Positions 36,019-44,994 of a DNA stretch of 64,000 bases are shown one piece after another. Position 1 is the stretch's first letter. Every line of letters starts with the position of its first letter. Under the pieces are notes generated by a model, which did no database searches, was not told where the DNA came from, and worked only from the letters and a program-made list of their open reading frames with translations. Source of the DNA: Bermanella sp034110565 (GTDB lineage Bacteria > Pseudomonadota > Gammaproteobacteria > Pseudomonadales > Oceanobacteraceae). Position numbers and translations under genes: made by a program. The stretch spans positions 3,584-67,583 of the forward strand of contig JAWUYY010000037.1 of assembly GCA_034110565.1 (NCBI GenBank). Direction: 5' to 3'.

Positions 36019-36771
36019 ATGAAGCCAAATATGCAACATTTATACAGCGCATTTAGAACCCTGATGAACCCGGGCTACCGCAAATATATTCTTATTCCAC
36101 TTGTGGCCAACTTGATTCTATTTGTCATCCTAACTGGAATATTAGTGACGTTATTTTCAGATGTCATAGACATTGCCTTAAATTACATCCCTAGCTGGCT
36201 CCATTTTATGGCATGGATGTTTTGGCTGGTCTTTGGCTTGGCTCTACTGGTTTTATATGGCTTAAGTTTCACCTTTATTACCAATTTAATAGCAGCCCCG
36301 TTTAATGGATTATTAGCCGAAAAAATTCAGCGCGACAATGGTATCCCCATGCCTGAAGGGGAAACCATGACGCATATTATTATGCGTACACTTTGGCGCG
36401 AGATAGTTAAGCTCAGTTATTTTATCAGCTATGGCTTAGGTGTTACTCTCATACTGCTGCTGCTAAGCTTTATTCCATTTGTAAACTTAGTTGTACCTGT
36501 ATTGGCCTTTATGTGGGGGAGCTGGTGCATTGCTATTCAGTATCTAGATTATGGCGCAGATAACTGCCAGCAAGATTTCAACGATTTAAGAAAACTCGCC
36601 AAACGCCCTACTTTTCATACCTTTAGCTTTGGCGGCACCGTGACACTACTAAGCATGATTCCGGTTGTTAATATTTTTGTCATGCCCCTTGCGGTGGCCG
36701 CTGGCACACAATTTTGGATCAAGGATATTTACCCGCTAATGATTCAAGAGAAACAAATCAAACAGGGATAA
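36019..36771 (+). CDS. cysZ: CysZ sulfate transporter
   Basis: Inner-membrane sulfate permease of the CysZ family, about 250 residues with four hydrophobic segments. The family region NLIAAPFNGLLAEKIQRDNG, the LWREIVKLSYFISYGLG segment and FGGTVTLLSMIPVVNIFVMPLAVAAG are typical. The longest frame starts at a GTG (35974) with a hydrophobic run that is not part of the family; ATG 36019 (or 36031) is more likely. It supplies sulfate for cysteine synthesis; no cys genes are adjacent. Confidence 0.9.
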   Translation: MKPNMQHLYSAFRTLMNPGYRKYILIPLVANLILFVILTGILVTLFSDVIDIALNYIPSWLHFMAWMFWLVFGLALLVLYGLSFTFITNLIAAPFNGLLAEKIQRDNGIPMPEGETMTHIIMRTLWREIVKLSYFISYGLGVTLILLLLSFIPFVNLVVPVLAFMWGSWCIAIQYLDYGADNCQQDFNDLRKLAKRPTFHTFSFGGTVTLLSMIPVVNIFVMPLAVAAGTQFWIKDIYPLMIQEKQIKQG

Positions 36772-36963
36772 AAAAGCCACACATTGAAGTAGGTAATAAT
36801 CACTCTATCATTACTGCTTCCAAGCCAATAAAGATTGGAACTTTAGATTAATTAGATCACTTTGACGGCCTTTGACTAAGTAAGTCATCATTGTCGCAAA
36901 TTTGTCATATTTAATTCCCACAATAAGAGGTAAATTAAAACTAAAACCCAGTCAGGACACTTC

Positions 36964-37854
36964 ATGGAACATGAAACCTTACTCAACAAAGCCCCATCAC
37001 TGCTTTCGCTGTATACAAGAGCATTATTAAAGCGTCCATACACATTAACGCGACCTGATGCTATTCCCCCTTTAGTTCTACACACAACGATTAATCAAGC
37101 CCAATTATCTCAATACAATAAGTTATGCCAAATTACGCCACAAGAAAACATCTTGCCGCCCTTTTTTCCACAAGTACTAGCGTTTAAGCTGCACCTAGAA
37201 TTACTGCTTAATAAGCAGCTGCCTTTTCCGGTTATGGGCCTAGTGCACCGCGATAATGATGTGGAATACTTCAGTCCGCTTTATGCAAGTGACACACTGA
37301 AAATAAAAGTGGGTTTACATGAGTACAAAGAAGTCAAAAAAGGCATTAACTGCACGCTTATCACACAGGTATATGTCGATGAACAACTAAAGTGGCAAGC
37401 CACAAGCACTTACTTTTATCGAAGTAGCAAACCCTTAGTTGCTAAACACAAATCGACTAAAAATAAAAAAATAATAGATAAGCCCAGTAATCTGTCTATT
37501 TGGTTTTTAAACGCCAACCTGGGTCGCCAATACGCAAAGATCACCGGGGATTTAAACCCAATCCACCTTTATCGCCTTACTGCTAAATTATTTGGCTTTA
37601 AACAGACTATTATTCACGGCATGTGTATGGCCGCTAAAGCCACAGCACACGCTCAGTCTGAACACCCTAGCCTCCCAATGCATATCTATATTGAATTCAA
37701 TAAACCGATTTACCTGCCTAGCAAGGTAGCTTTCATACAAACAGCTCAAGACTTCAGTATTTGCCCTATACTTGAGCAACAAGTCATAGACAGCCCTATG
37801 TTAAGTGGTAAGTTAGAAACTAATATGAGGTTGCGGGACTCCAACGCCGTGTAA
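36964..37854 (+). CDS. MaoC-type double-hotdog hydratase-like protein
   Basis: 296 residues with two hotdog folds: an N-terminal half (about 20-150) and a C-terminal MaoC half. The hydratase motif is seen as ITGDLNPIHLYRLTAK with catalytic Asp and His, followed by HGMCMAAKA. MaoC-family proteins hydrate enoyl-CoA substrates; this length fits 2-enoyl-CoA hydratase 2-like and acyl dehydratase groups. It begins after a 192-bp gap and is close to the next, exported methyltransferase gene, though a functional link is not clear. Confidence 0.78.
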   Translation: MEHETLLNKAPSLLSLYTRALLKRPYTLTRPDAIPPLVLHTTINQAQLSQYNKLCQITPQENILPPFFPQVLAFKLHLELLLNKQLPFPVMGLVHRDNDVEYFSPLYASDTLKIKVGLHEYKEVKKGINCTLITQVYVDEQLKWQATSTYFYRSSKPLVAKHKSTKNKKIIDKPSNLSIWFLNANLGRQYAKITGDLNPIHLYRLTAKLFGFKQTIIHGMCMAAKATAHAQSEHPSLPMHIYIEFNKPIYLPSKVAFIQTAQDFSICPILEQQVIDSPMLSGKLETNMRLRDSNAV

Positions 37855-37876
37855 ATAACATCCATTAGAGGCCACC

Positions 37877-38632
37877 ATGAAATTCATCTTAATACTAACC
37901 ATGCTATTTAGCGTACTGAGTGTCGCTGAACCTCTGCGTAGCGCTGACAATCAAGCGCGAGACAAATACCGTCACCCCACGCAAACCCTTGCATTCTTTG
38001 ATATAAAGCCACATAACAAGGTGATAGAAATATGGCCTGGCGGCGGTTGGTATTCTGAAATTCTAGCCCCTATGCTATTTGATGAAGGTACCTTGATCGC
38101 AGCACACTTTCCGATTGACTCACCGGTTGAATATTTCAGAAATAGCCGAGAAAAGTATGAAGCTCGTATTCAGCAGCAACCTGAGTTTTCAAAGATACAA
38201 CTCGCCAACTTTGCACCACCAACATTAACCAACATAGCTGAAAAAGGTTCTGTTGATCGAATTTTAACCTTTCGAAATGTACATAACTGGATGAGAAATA
38301 AAGGCGAGCAAGCAGCATTTAATAGTTTTTATAAAGCACTAAAGCCAGGTGGTATTTTAGGGGTTGTAGAACATAGAGCACCAAAAGATTTCACCTTAGA
38401 TCAAATGATTCAGTCAGGGTATGTCACAGAAGCTTATGTTATTGATCTAGCGAAAAAAGCAGGTTTCAAACTACTGGCAAAATCTGAAGTTAACGCCAAT
38501 AAAAAAGATACAAAATCCTATTCTAAAGGCGTGTGGACACTCCCCCCTAGCTTGCGTCTTGGCCAAAAAGACAAGCAAAAATATTTAAACATAGGGGAAA
38601 GCGATCGAATGACCCTAAAGTTTGTAAAATAA
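37877..38632 (+). CDS. Exported class I SAM-dependent methyltransferase (COG4798-like)
   Basis: 251 residues with an N-terminal signal sequence (FILILTMLFSVLSVA) and a Rossmann methyltransferase core. The SAM-binding motif I reads EIWPGGGWYSEILAP, with tryptophan and glycines where cytosolic enzymes have an E/DxGxG pattern; later motifs DRILTFRNVHNW and LKPGGILGVVEH are normal. A SAM enzyme with an export signal is odd, because SAM is not known in the periplasm; this group (COG4798) is nevertheless common in marine bacteria and has no settled substrate. It follows the MaoC gene by 22 bp. Confidence 0.75.
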   Translation: MKFILILTMLFSVLSVAEPLRSADNQARDKYRHPTQTLAFFDIKPHNKVIEIWPGGGWYSEILAPMLFDEGTLIAAHFPIDSPVEYFRNSREKYEARIQQQPEFSKIQLANFAPPTLTNIAEKGSVDRILTFRNVHNWMRNKGEQAAFNSFYKALKPGGILGVVEHRAPKDFTLDQMIQSGYVTEAYVIDLAKKAGFKLLAKSEVNANKKDTKSYSKGVWTLPPSLRLGQKDKQKYLNIGESDRMTLKFVK

Positions 38633-38634
38633 TA

Positions 38635-39444
38635 TTACTTCAATTGGATTTCTATCCCTTGGCGAATAAGATTCATTTTACAAAAATTACCACCAGTTAA
38701 CTTGGCGACTAAATCTTCAGGACCCAATAACTGGTGAGTAATGTCATCTAGGCTCAAACCTTTTTTACTTAGGGTTTGGGCTTTTTCACAGGTATCCAGA
38801 ATATTATCCAACTTTGCTTGTAAGGCTATTTTGCCATCCTCCACTACACCACCATGCGGGCAAAACAGCGTTTTAAAATCAAGTTTTAAAACCTTTTCAA
38901 TACTTTGCAAAAGCTGCTCTAAATTCTCATCGCTACGCAACATTTTAAGCTTTCTTGCAATGAACAGATCACCGCTAAAAAAATATCCCTGCTCAGGCAA
39001 AAAGAAACAGGTTAAATCCTTGGCATGGCCTGGCGTATGTATGGGAATAATTTTGCTGCCATCGGCTAGGGTTTCTTCTTCGCCAAGTGTTTGGGTCTTA
39101 ACCGGCACCAAAGAGCCCCATACCACTTTTTGTAAAAAAGGGGTCTTATAACCGTTAGCCAATTTTTCTTGGGCTAACGCAGGCGCTTTAGGTAATACAC
39201 CATGCTCTAGGGAGATTCGATGGGCGTTACCACTATGGTCTTCATGATGATGTGTGAGCAGTAATTGCTCAACGGGCTGTGATGACAAAAAATGTTTAAC
39301 ATGACGCCACTGATTACTCGGCCCAGTATCAATTACCGTTTCACCTAAGCGATACACAATAAACTGAGTGTTAATGCCTTGATTTAATCGTCCAACTTTT
39401 GCACCGCTTACCCGTTCAAATTCATAAGTTTTACGTATGGGCAT
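38635..39444 (-). CDS. Metallo-beta-lactamase-fold hydrolase (cytosolic)
   Basis: 269 residues with the metallo-beta-lactamase metal motif THHHEDHSGNAH, then IPIHTPGHAKDLTCFF and FSGDLFIARKLKMLRS. No signal peptide. The arrangement resembles the glyoxalase II/LACTB2 branch, which includes thioesterase, nuclease and lactonase enzymes. It converges on the methyltransferase gene with 2 bp between the two stops. The substrate is unknown. Confidence 0.85.
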   Translation of the reverse strand: MPIRKTYEFERVSGAKVGRLNQGINTQFIVYRLGETVIDTGPSNQWRHVKHFLSSQPVEQLLLTHHHEDHSGNAHRISLEHGVLPKAPALAQEKLANGYKTPFLQKVVWGSLVPVKTQTLGEEETLADGSKIIPIHTPGHAKDLTCFFLPEQGYFFSGDLFIARKLKMLRSDENLEQLLQSIEKVLKLDFKTLFCPHGGVVEDGKIALQAKLDNILDTCEKAQTLSKKGLSLDDITHQLLGPEDLVAKLTGGNFCKMNLIRQGIEIQLK

Positions 39445-39591
39445 AATGTATTCCTAAAAGTTATGAGTAGATCATGCCAAACGTGAACTGGATTACAATC
39501 ACACAATAAATCCAATTAACTGGTAATACCGCTCAAAGCAAATCAGCCATTCTCTGCTAAAGTGAAATTAAGTCATAAAACAGGTCGGCCC

Positions 39592-39876
39592 ATGTTTTAC
39601 ATGCCAAAATCCAGCTTAGAGCTAACATTTGATCTTATTCGCCAAGTACAGCCTAGCCTTGCTTTAAAAGTTCGCAACGCAACACTGGAACCTTGCCTAG
39701 ACAAAGACCAAAAACGCATTGCGATGAACATCAGCGAAGAAGATATATTTGTCATCGTCAATCAGTTAATGCTGGTCGAAAATCAAGCTCGTATGGGCGC
39801 AAAAGCCGACAAAGGTCGTCAAATCCTAGCCAGTGCACTTATCGCCGATTGGCTTACCCTCAATATTGACAATTAA
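39592..39876 (+). CDS. Conserved-looking hypothetical protein, about 94 residues
   Basis: Small, mixed alpha/beta cytosolic protein with no signal peptide. Visible segments are PKSSLELTFDLIRQVQPSLALKVR and ISEEDIFVIVNQLML. I start it at ATG 39592; a GTG 10 codons earlier is also in frame. I do not recognise a family. The clean single frame and codon use support a real gene. Confidence 0.55.
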   Translation: MFYMPKSSLELTFDLIRQVQPSLALKVRNATLEPCLDKDQKRIAMNISEEDIFVIVNQLMLVENQARMGAKADKGRQILASALIADWLTLNIDN

Positions 39877-39934
39877 GCACTCAGTCAACCCCTCTCGACC
39901 TGCTCAACTCATAGATTAAATCAGAACCTTATAG

Positions 39935-40020
39935 AGATAACGGTATAAAATAACGGTGTGTTTTTAAACATTTTATCCACAAACACACAATCATATGATT
40001 CAAAAAAAGATAACGGTATA
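39935..40020 (+). promoter_or_regulatory. Two copies of AGATAACGGTATA before the CWC gene
   Basis: AGATAACGGTATA occurs exactly at 39935-39947 and 40008-40020, 73 bp apart. The second copy runs into TATAAT, a perfect -10, 25 bp before the CWC gene, and the first into TATAAAAT. Duplicated promoter or regulator sites are inferred. Confidence 0.4.
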
Positions 40021-40045
40021 ATAAGCTGCTAGAAAAGGAGCTCCA

Positions 40046-40240
40046 ATGACACCAGAGCAAGCTGCAATCTGCCCTTTATGCCTGCAAAATAATGCGTGTG
40101 ATGTAAGCAACCCGCTGGGCTGCTGGTGCATGCAAAAAGAAATCCCTAAGGCACTCATAAAAAAAGCTCAAGCTTTGCAGCAAGAGCCTCGTTGTATTTG
40201 CCAAAATTGTATCGAGCAATATCTAAATAATCACCATTAA
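40046..40240 (+). CDS. Cysteine-rich CWC family protein
   Basis: A 64-residue protein with seven cysteines arranged as CPLC, CDV, CWC and CICQNC, the signature of the cysteine-rich CWC family. The pairs suggest a metal (probably zinc) site. AAGGAG sits at good spacing before the ATG. No function is known. It converges with the acyl-CoA ligase gene with only 2 bp between stops. Confidence 0.82.
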   Translation: MTPEQAAICPLCLQNNACDVSNPLGCWCMQKEIPKALIKKAQALQQEPRCICQNCIEQYLNNHH

Positions 40241-40242
40241 AA

Positions 40243-41916
40243 CTAAGCCGCTTGATGTGCTGTTTCTTGTGATTCTTCTGGCCCCCAGATTATGCCCTTC
40301 ACACCCTCTTCAGCCAGTCTCAAATAGCGCTCTTCAACACTATCGCGGCGCACTTTCAGTGTCGGTGTAATCAAACTGGATTCAACCGTCCAAGCAAGCT
40401 GGGTGACAACCACACAATCCAAGCGCTCATGATGTTCTAACTGGGCATTTATTTTTTCTAAGTGTGCAGCAATAGACGCTGTCAGCTCAGCCTTATTTAA
40501 ACCACGGGCTGTTTCAGACAATTCAACAACCGTTAATGGCTGATTACGACCAGACCCCATCACGCATGCTTGTTCAATGGCTTCATGTGATACCAACAAC
40601 CCCTCAATAGGAGCTGGGGCAATGTATTTACCTTTGGTGGTTTTGAATAATTCTTTTACGCGACCTGTAATGCGTAAAAACCCTTGGGCATCTACTTCAC
40701 CTTTATCACCTGTACGGTAATAACCATCTAAAAAAGCTTCTTTGGTTTTTTCTTCATCTTTATAATACCCCTGCATCAGTGCTGGGCTTTTAAATAATAT
40801 CTCGCCTTGCTCACTGATTTTTAACTCATTCTGAAAAAACGACTTACCCACGGCGCCTATGCTTCTTTGTCCTGGCAGACTCAAAGTACCGTAACACAGG
40901 TTTTCCGTCATGCCGTAACCTTCCATCACAGGTAGATCAATTCGGTCAAACCATTCGAGTAATGCTTTGGGCATGGGCGATGCACCACAGCCACATAAAC
41001 GAGCTTGGTCTAAACCCAAGCCTTTCTTAATTTTGTTTTTAATTAACGTTGAAATAATCGGAATTCTTAACAGCATATCCAATTTTTTCTGGCCGCCTAT
41101 TTTACCTAATATACCTTCTTGGAATTTAGACCAAAGCCTTGGCACAGCGAAAAACAAGGTTGGCTTCACACTTGCGATATTATCAGCAAAGCTATCAAGT
41201 GACTCCACAAACGAAATACTGAACCAGCCGTAAAAACTTTGCCCTTCAACAATCATACGTTCAGCAACATGGGCTAAAGGTAAAAAGGAAATAGCACGGT
41301 CAGTACTTTTTATACCCACTTGCTCAACAAAATTATTGGCTGCAAACGCAAATGCTTTATGAGTATGAACCGCACCTTTAGGCTGCCCCGTGGTACCGGA
41401 TGTATAAACCAGAGTCATAATCTCGTCTAACTGTGCCATATGAGGCTTAAAGTCAGTGCTTGCAGCCTTATTCACTAAATCATCCCATTGATAGGTAACA
41501 TCACCTGAATAAAACGGGAAACCAATTGTGGTAAAGCCTGTAGGAATACTTTCAATAACATCTTTATCATTATCATGCTTGCCAACAAATAAAAGCTTCG
41601 CTTCGCTGTGTTCAAGCACATAATGCACATTCTTTTTAGATTGCCCAGGATACAAAGGCACAGACACAGCACCTGCCATCATGATGGCCAAATCAGCGAT
41701 AATCCATTGCGCACAATTTTTAGACCAAAGAGCAACCTTATCGCCTTTATCTATGCCTAATTGTACTAACTGATACGCCATATTACGTGCTAACACTTCA
41801 ACCTCAGTCCAGGTTAACTCTTGGAAAGCCCCATTAATAGGTTGGCGTAAATACACACGATTAGGTTGTTCTTCAACGGCTTTGTAGAAAGCAGCTAGCG
41901 GGCTGAGCATAGGCAC
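40243..41916 (-). CDS. Long-chain acyl-CoA synthetase (AMP-dependent ligase)
   Basis: Activates fatty acids to acyl-CoA with ATP, 557 residues. The AMP-binding motif YTSGTTGQPKGAVHTH, the VMEGYGMTENLCYGTL segment and the GYYRTGDKGEVDAQGFLRITGR hinge region are all intact. The order and length fit the eukaryote-like FACL branch (FadD15-type) more than short-chain acetyl-CoA synthetases. It diverges from an AraC regulator 154 bp away, which probably controls it. Confidence 0.88.
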   Translation of the reverse strand: MPMLSPLAAFYKAVEEQPNRVYLRQPINGAFQELTWTEVEVLARNMAYQLVQLGIDKGDKVALWSKNCAQWIIADLAIMMAGAVSVPLYPGQSKKNVHYVLEHSEAKLLFVGKHDNDKDVIESIPTGFTTIGFPFYSGDVTYQWDDLVNKAASTDFKPHMAQLDEIMTLVYTSGTTGQPKGAVHTHKAFAFAANNFVEQVGIKSTDRAISFLPLAHVAERMIVEGQSFYGWFSISFVESLDSFADNIASVKPTLFFAVPRLWSKFQEGILGKIGGQKKLDMLLRIPIISTLIKNKIKKGLGLDQARLCGCGASPMPKALLEWFDRIDLPVMEGYGMTENLCYGTLSLPGQRSIGAVGKSFFQNELKISEQGEILFKSPALMQGYYKDEEKTKEAFLDGYYRTGDKGEVDAQGFLRITGRVKELFKTTKGKYIAPAPIEGLLVSHEAIEQACVMGSGRNQPLTVVELSETARGLNKAELTASIAAHLEKINAQLEHHERLDCVVVTQLAWTVESSLITPTLKVRRDSVEERYLRLAEEGVKGIIWGPEESQETAHQAA

Positions 41917-42070
41917 CTCGGCTGTCTATTGACATTTTATGTTGTTATTTTTATCCCCAACAATAGACCATATAGCAGCATTGATGTCTAGGTTATCTGC
42001 TGCAAGTATAATCAGCTTTGTGTATGCTTGACGCATTTAGTCAATAAATACAATTATTTAGCTGGGTGTT

Positions 42071-43093
42071 ATGAGCATATTAGAATTTTCAATACCCTAT
42101 CACTATGTCAAAGCGGCTCTGCGTGGGCCTCAATCTAAAGATATTGATATCAATGCGCTTTTGACGCGCTCCGGAATATTGCAAGACGTATTACACGAGC
42201 CTAAGGCCCGAGTAACCGCTAAGCAATACGCACAATTAATTCAAAATATTTGGCTAGAAATGCAAGATGAATATATGGGCTTAGGGCAGCAAGTCAGCCC
42301 TCTTGGCTCATTTGCCATGATGTGCCACGCGGTCATTCACTGTCCAACCTTAGAAAAAGCATTTCGTCGAGCTTATCGCTTTTATGGTTTATTTTTAAAC
42401 TTACCTGAAATCACATTAGAGGTGGATGACGAATACGCAACCATTAAAGTGGACGAGAGCAAATTAAACGATCCGGATCATTTTTTAATAGAATCTATTT
42501 TAGTTATTTGGCATCGCTTTGGCAGCTGGCTTATTGGCCGACGCATCCGATTAGTTGATGCACATTTTAAATTCCCTGCCCCTGCCAATAAAAATGAATA
42601 TCAACGAATTTTTTATTGCGACATACACTTCAACAGTGATTTTACAGGCATTCGCTTCCCTATTAAGTTTTTACACGAAAAATTAACGCAAAACGAAACA
42701 ACACTAAAACAATTTTTAAAACAAAGCCCTGCTGATCTATTAGCGCGTCCAGATGAAGGCAACAGCCTAGTGACAAAAATCCGGGAAATCATTGGTTCAG
42801 ATTTATCAGCCGAGCTGCCCAATTTTGAATACGTCGCGCAAGAACTGCATACCAGCGCACAAACATTACGTCGACGTTTAAAAGAAGAAGGGTTAACCTA
42901 CCAAGAACTAAAAGACCAGCTTCGACATGACAGTGCATTGTACTACTTAGAACGCGGGGATTTAAGCATTCAAGAAATTGCTGAAAAACTCGGTTTCTCC
43001 GAACCAAGCACCTTCCATCGCGCATTTAAAAAATGGACCAACATGACACCAGGTGCTTATCGCCAAGGTGAAGAACATAACCTCAACGATTAA
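42071..43093 (+). CDS. AraC-family regulator with arabinose-binding-type N-domain
   Basis: 340 residues. The N-terminal 200 residues (ALLTRSGILQDVLHEPKARVTAKQYAQL, SPLGSFAMMCHAVIHCPTLEKAFRRAYRFYGLF) form the Arabinose_bd-type domain common in fatty-acid and steroid-linked regulators of marine gammaproteobacteria. The C-terminal helix-turn-helix pair is clear (EYVAQELHTSAQTLRRRLKEEG; IQEIAEKLGFSEPSTFHRAFKKW). It is divergent from the long-chain acyl-CoA ligase, so that gene is a likely target. A small SET gene follows after 5 bp. Confidence 0.9.
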   Translation: MSILEFSIPYHYVKAALRGPQSKDIDINALLTRSGILQDVLHEPKARVTAKQYAQLIQNIWLEMQDEYMGLGQQVSPLGSFAMMCHAVIHCPTLEKAFRRAYRFYGLFLNLPEITLEVDDEYATIKVDESKLNDPDHFLIESILVIWHRFGSWLIGRRIRLVDAHFKFPAPANKNEYQRIFYCDIHFNSDFTGIRFPIKFLHEKLTQNETTLKQFLKQSPADLLARPDEGNSLVTKIREIIGSDLSAELPNFEYVAQELHTSAQTLRRRLKEEGLTYQELKDQLRHDSALYYLERGDLSIQEIAEKLGFSEPSTFHRAFKKWTNMTPGAYRQGEEHNLND

Positions 43094-43098
43094 AACGT

Positions 43099-43413
43099 AT
43101 GACAAAGATTTTATCCGAATTTATTGAAGTAAAAACCAGCGACATTCATGGCAAAGGCTTATTTGCCAAATGCGCTATAAAAAAAGATACCATCATTGGC
43201 AAGCTTGAAGGCAAGCCGTGTAAAACTGATGGTCCTCATGTACTCTGGATGAACGAAGGCAAAGATAAATTTAAAGTCACCAATGACCTCAAATATATTA
43301 ATCATAATAAAAAAGCCAATGTCGCTTATTATGATGACTTCACAGTTGTAGCCATAAGAAACATAAAACCAAGTGAAGAGTTAGTACACGATTATGGAGA
43401 CGACTGGGAATAA
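43099..43413 (+). CDS. Minimal SET-domain protein
   Basis: A 104-residue protein with the SET fold only: opening SDIHGKGLFAKCAIKKDT, the pseudoknot-forming YINHNKKANVAYYDDF (a NHNxxxN variant of the NHS motif), and the closing GxY-type IKPSEELVHDYGDDWE. SET proteins methylate lysines with SAM; bacterial short forms have unknown targets. It begins 5 bp after the AraC stop and is probably cotranscribed. Whether it is catalytic cannot be told from sequence. Confidence 0.8.
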   Translation: MTKILSEFIEVKTSDIHGKGLFAKCAIKKDTIIGKLEGKPCKTDGPHVLWMNEGKDKFKVTNDLKYINHNKKANVAYYDDFTVVAIRNIKPSEELVHDYGDDWE

Positions 43414-43602
43414 GCAAACTTACATGACCAAGTGTTCGCTCAAAGCAAGACTCTCATCACAGCCTGAGCCTTTGCCTTTGTTATTCTCCTTACGTCCGGC
43501 TAATGTATAGGCTCATGAACATAAGATTTCATTGAAACGGATTTCATGGGATAATTGGACGATTTTTAACCACACTATCGCCACTGACGGCGAAACAAGG
43601 TT

Positions 43603-44994
43603 ATGCAAGACACTCACTTTCTTAAGCACCTGCGTTTTCCACTGTTTTGGCAAATTTTGTTGGCTATGGCTGTCACTGTTAGCCTAAGCATAGGCATTAT
43701 CTGGGCATATCTTGGTTATAATCTAAACCATTTACTGCAACAGCAAACGGATACCTTTGCCAACACGATTACCCAGCAAGCGGCTGATAGCGCCGCAGAA
43801 ATGGTTATGGCCTCAGATCAGCTGGCGCTTATGTCTATGTTGGACAATTTAGTGGCTAAAAACACCAGTATTCAACAAATGCGCGTCTTCGATGACAAAC
43901 AACAGCTGCTCGCGCAAAGCCCTCTTATTCAAGCCAAAGGGGATCAGTCAAATTTAAACCGCTACAACACCCCTATACTCTTTCATGATGTTCAAGCTGG
44001 TAGTATTTCGTTGATGCTCGATAACAGCGCCATTCGCGACTCACTCATTCGCACTCGAAAAGTACTTGGCTTCATCGTGGTCAGCATTGGATTATTGGCG
44101 TTAATTATATCCGCATGGTTAGCCAATAGTTTAAGTGCACCGCTAAAGCGATTACAAAAAGTCGCCGCTGAAGTGGCTAATGGTAATTTAAATCCAGAGC
44201 TGCCAAATATTAGAAATGATGAAGTGGGCGACCTAGTAACAGGCTTTGACAATATGCTACAAGGCTTGCGCGATAAAGAATCCATCGAGCACAAGTTCAG
44301 CAGTTATATTTCTAAAGATATTGCCCGAGGCATTTTAGCCAATCTTCACACAAACAAAACTCCCCTTCGTAGCGTTTATGGTTCAGTTTTATTTGTCGAC
44401 ATTGTTGGTTTCACGCAATTAAGTGAACGCGCCAAGCCTAATGAGATCACCGATATTTTAAATCATTACTATTTCATTTTGCACCAAGCGGCCAAAATGT
44501 ACCGTGGCTCGGTTGATAATTATATTGGTGACGGCGCCATGCTGACTTTCGGTGTGCACAAAGAAGATCACAAACACGCTATTAACGCCATTTGCTCTGC
44601 ACAAATATTTTTACGCTTAACTGATTTAATGAACGCCCAGCGTAAAGAAAAAAATCTACCTAACTTAGACTTTAGGTTAGGTCTGCATTGTGGCGATATG
44701 CTAGCGGGCACTATAGGCTCTAGTGAACGCATGCAATTAACCATTACCGGTGATAGCGTTAATCTTGCCGCTCGTATGTGTGAACAAGCTGAGATCAATA
44801 AATTATTGATCAGTGACAACGTTTTCAACCACCCTTCCACACATGAACTAGTCGTTACAGAGCCTTCGGTTAAACTAAAAATCAAAGGCAAGACCAACCT
44901 TGTTAATGGGCATCATGTGATACGCTTGGCGCCAAAATTTAATCGATTATTAATGCAACAAGAAGCCGAAATGGAAGCCATGCAAAATGAATAA
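43603..44994 (+). CDS. HAMP-linked class III nucleotidyl cyclase
   Basis: Membrane cyclase of 463 residues: an N-terminal membrane helix (about 16-36), a periplasmic sensor of about 110 residues, a second helix (about 148-172), a HAMP domain (about 173-225), and a class III catalytic domain. Metal-binding aspartates are present at Asp266 (FVDIVGFT) and Asp310 (YIGDGAM), with Asn-Arg in VNLAARM. The usual purine-binding lysine four residues before the second aspartate is Asn306. Thr380 occupies the second purine-specificity position, as in class IIIb. cAMP production is therefore likely but not certain. The 3' end overlaps the next gene. Confidence 0.88.
   Translation: MQDTHFLKHLRFPLFWQILLAMAVTVSLSIGIIWAYLGYNLNHLLQQQTDTFANTITQQAADSAAEMVMASDQLALMSMLDNLVAKNTSIQQMRVFDDKQQLLAQSPLIQAKGDQSNLNRYNTPILFHDVQAGSISLMLDNSAIRDSLIRTRKVLGFIVVSIGLLALIISAWLANSLSAPLKRLQKVAAEVANGNLNPELPNIRNDEVGDLVTGFDNMLQGLRDKESIEHKFSSYISKDIARGILANLHTNKTPLRSVYGSVLFVDIVGFTQLSERAKPNEITDILNHYYFILHQAAKMYRGSVDNYIGDGAMLTFGVHKEDHKHAINAICSAQIFLRLTDLMNAQRKEKNLPNLDFRLGLHCGDMLAGTIGSSERMQLTITGDSVNLAARMCEQAEINKLLISDNVFNHPSTHELVVTEPSVKLKIKGKTNLVNGHHVIRLAPKFNRLLMQQEAEMEAMQNE

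Noticed and set aside
36846..36862. Possible FNR half-site (TTAATTAGATCAC) before the MaoC gene
   Set aside because: Only one half matches well, and no aligned -10 was found.
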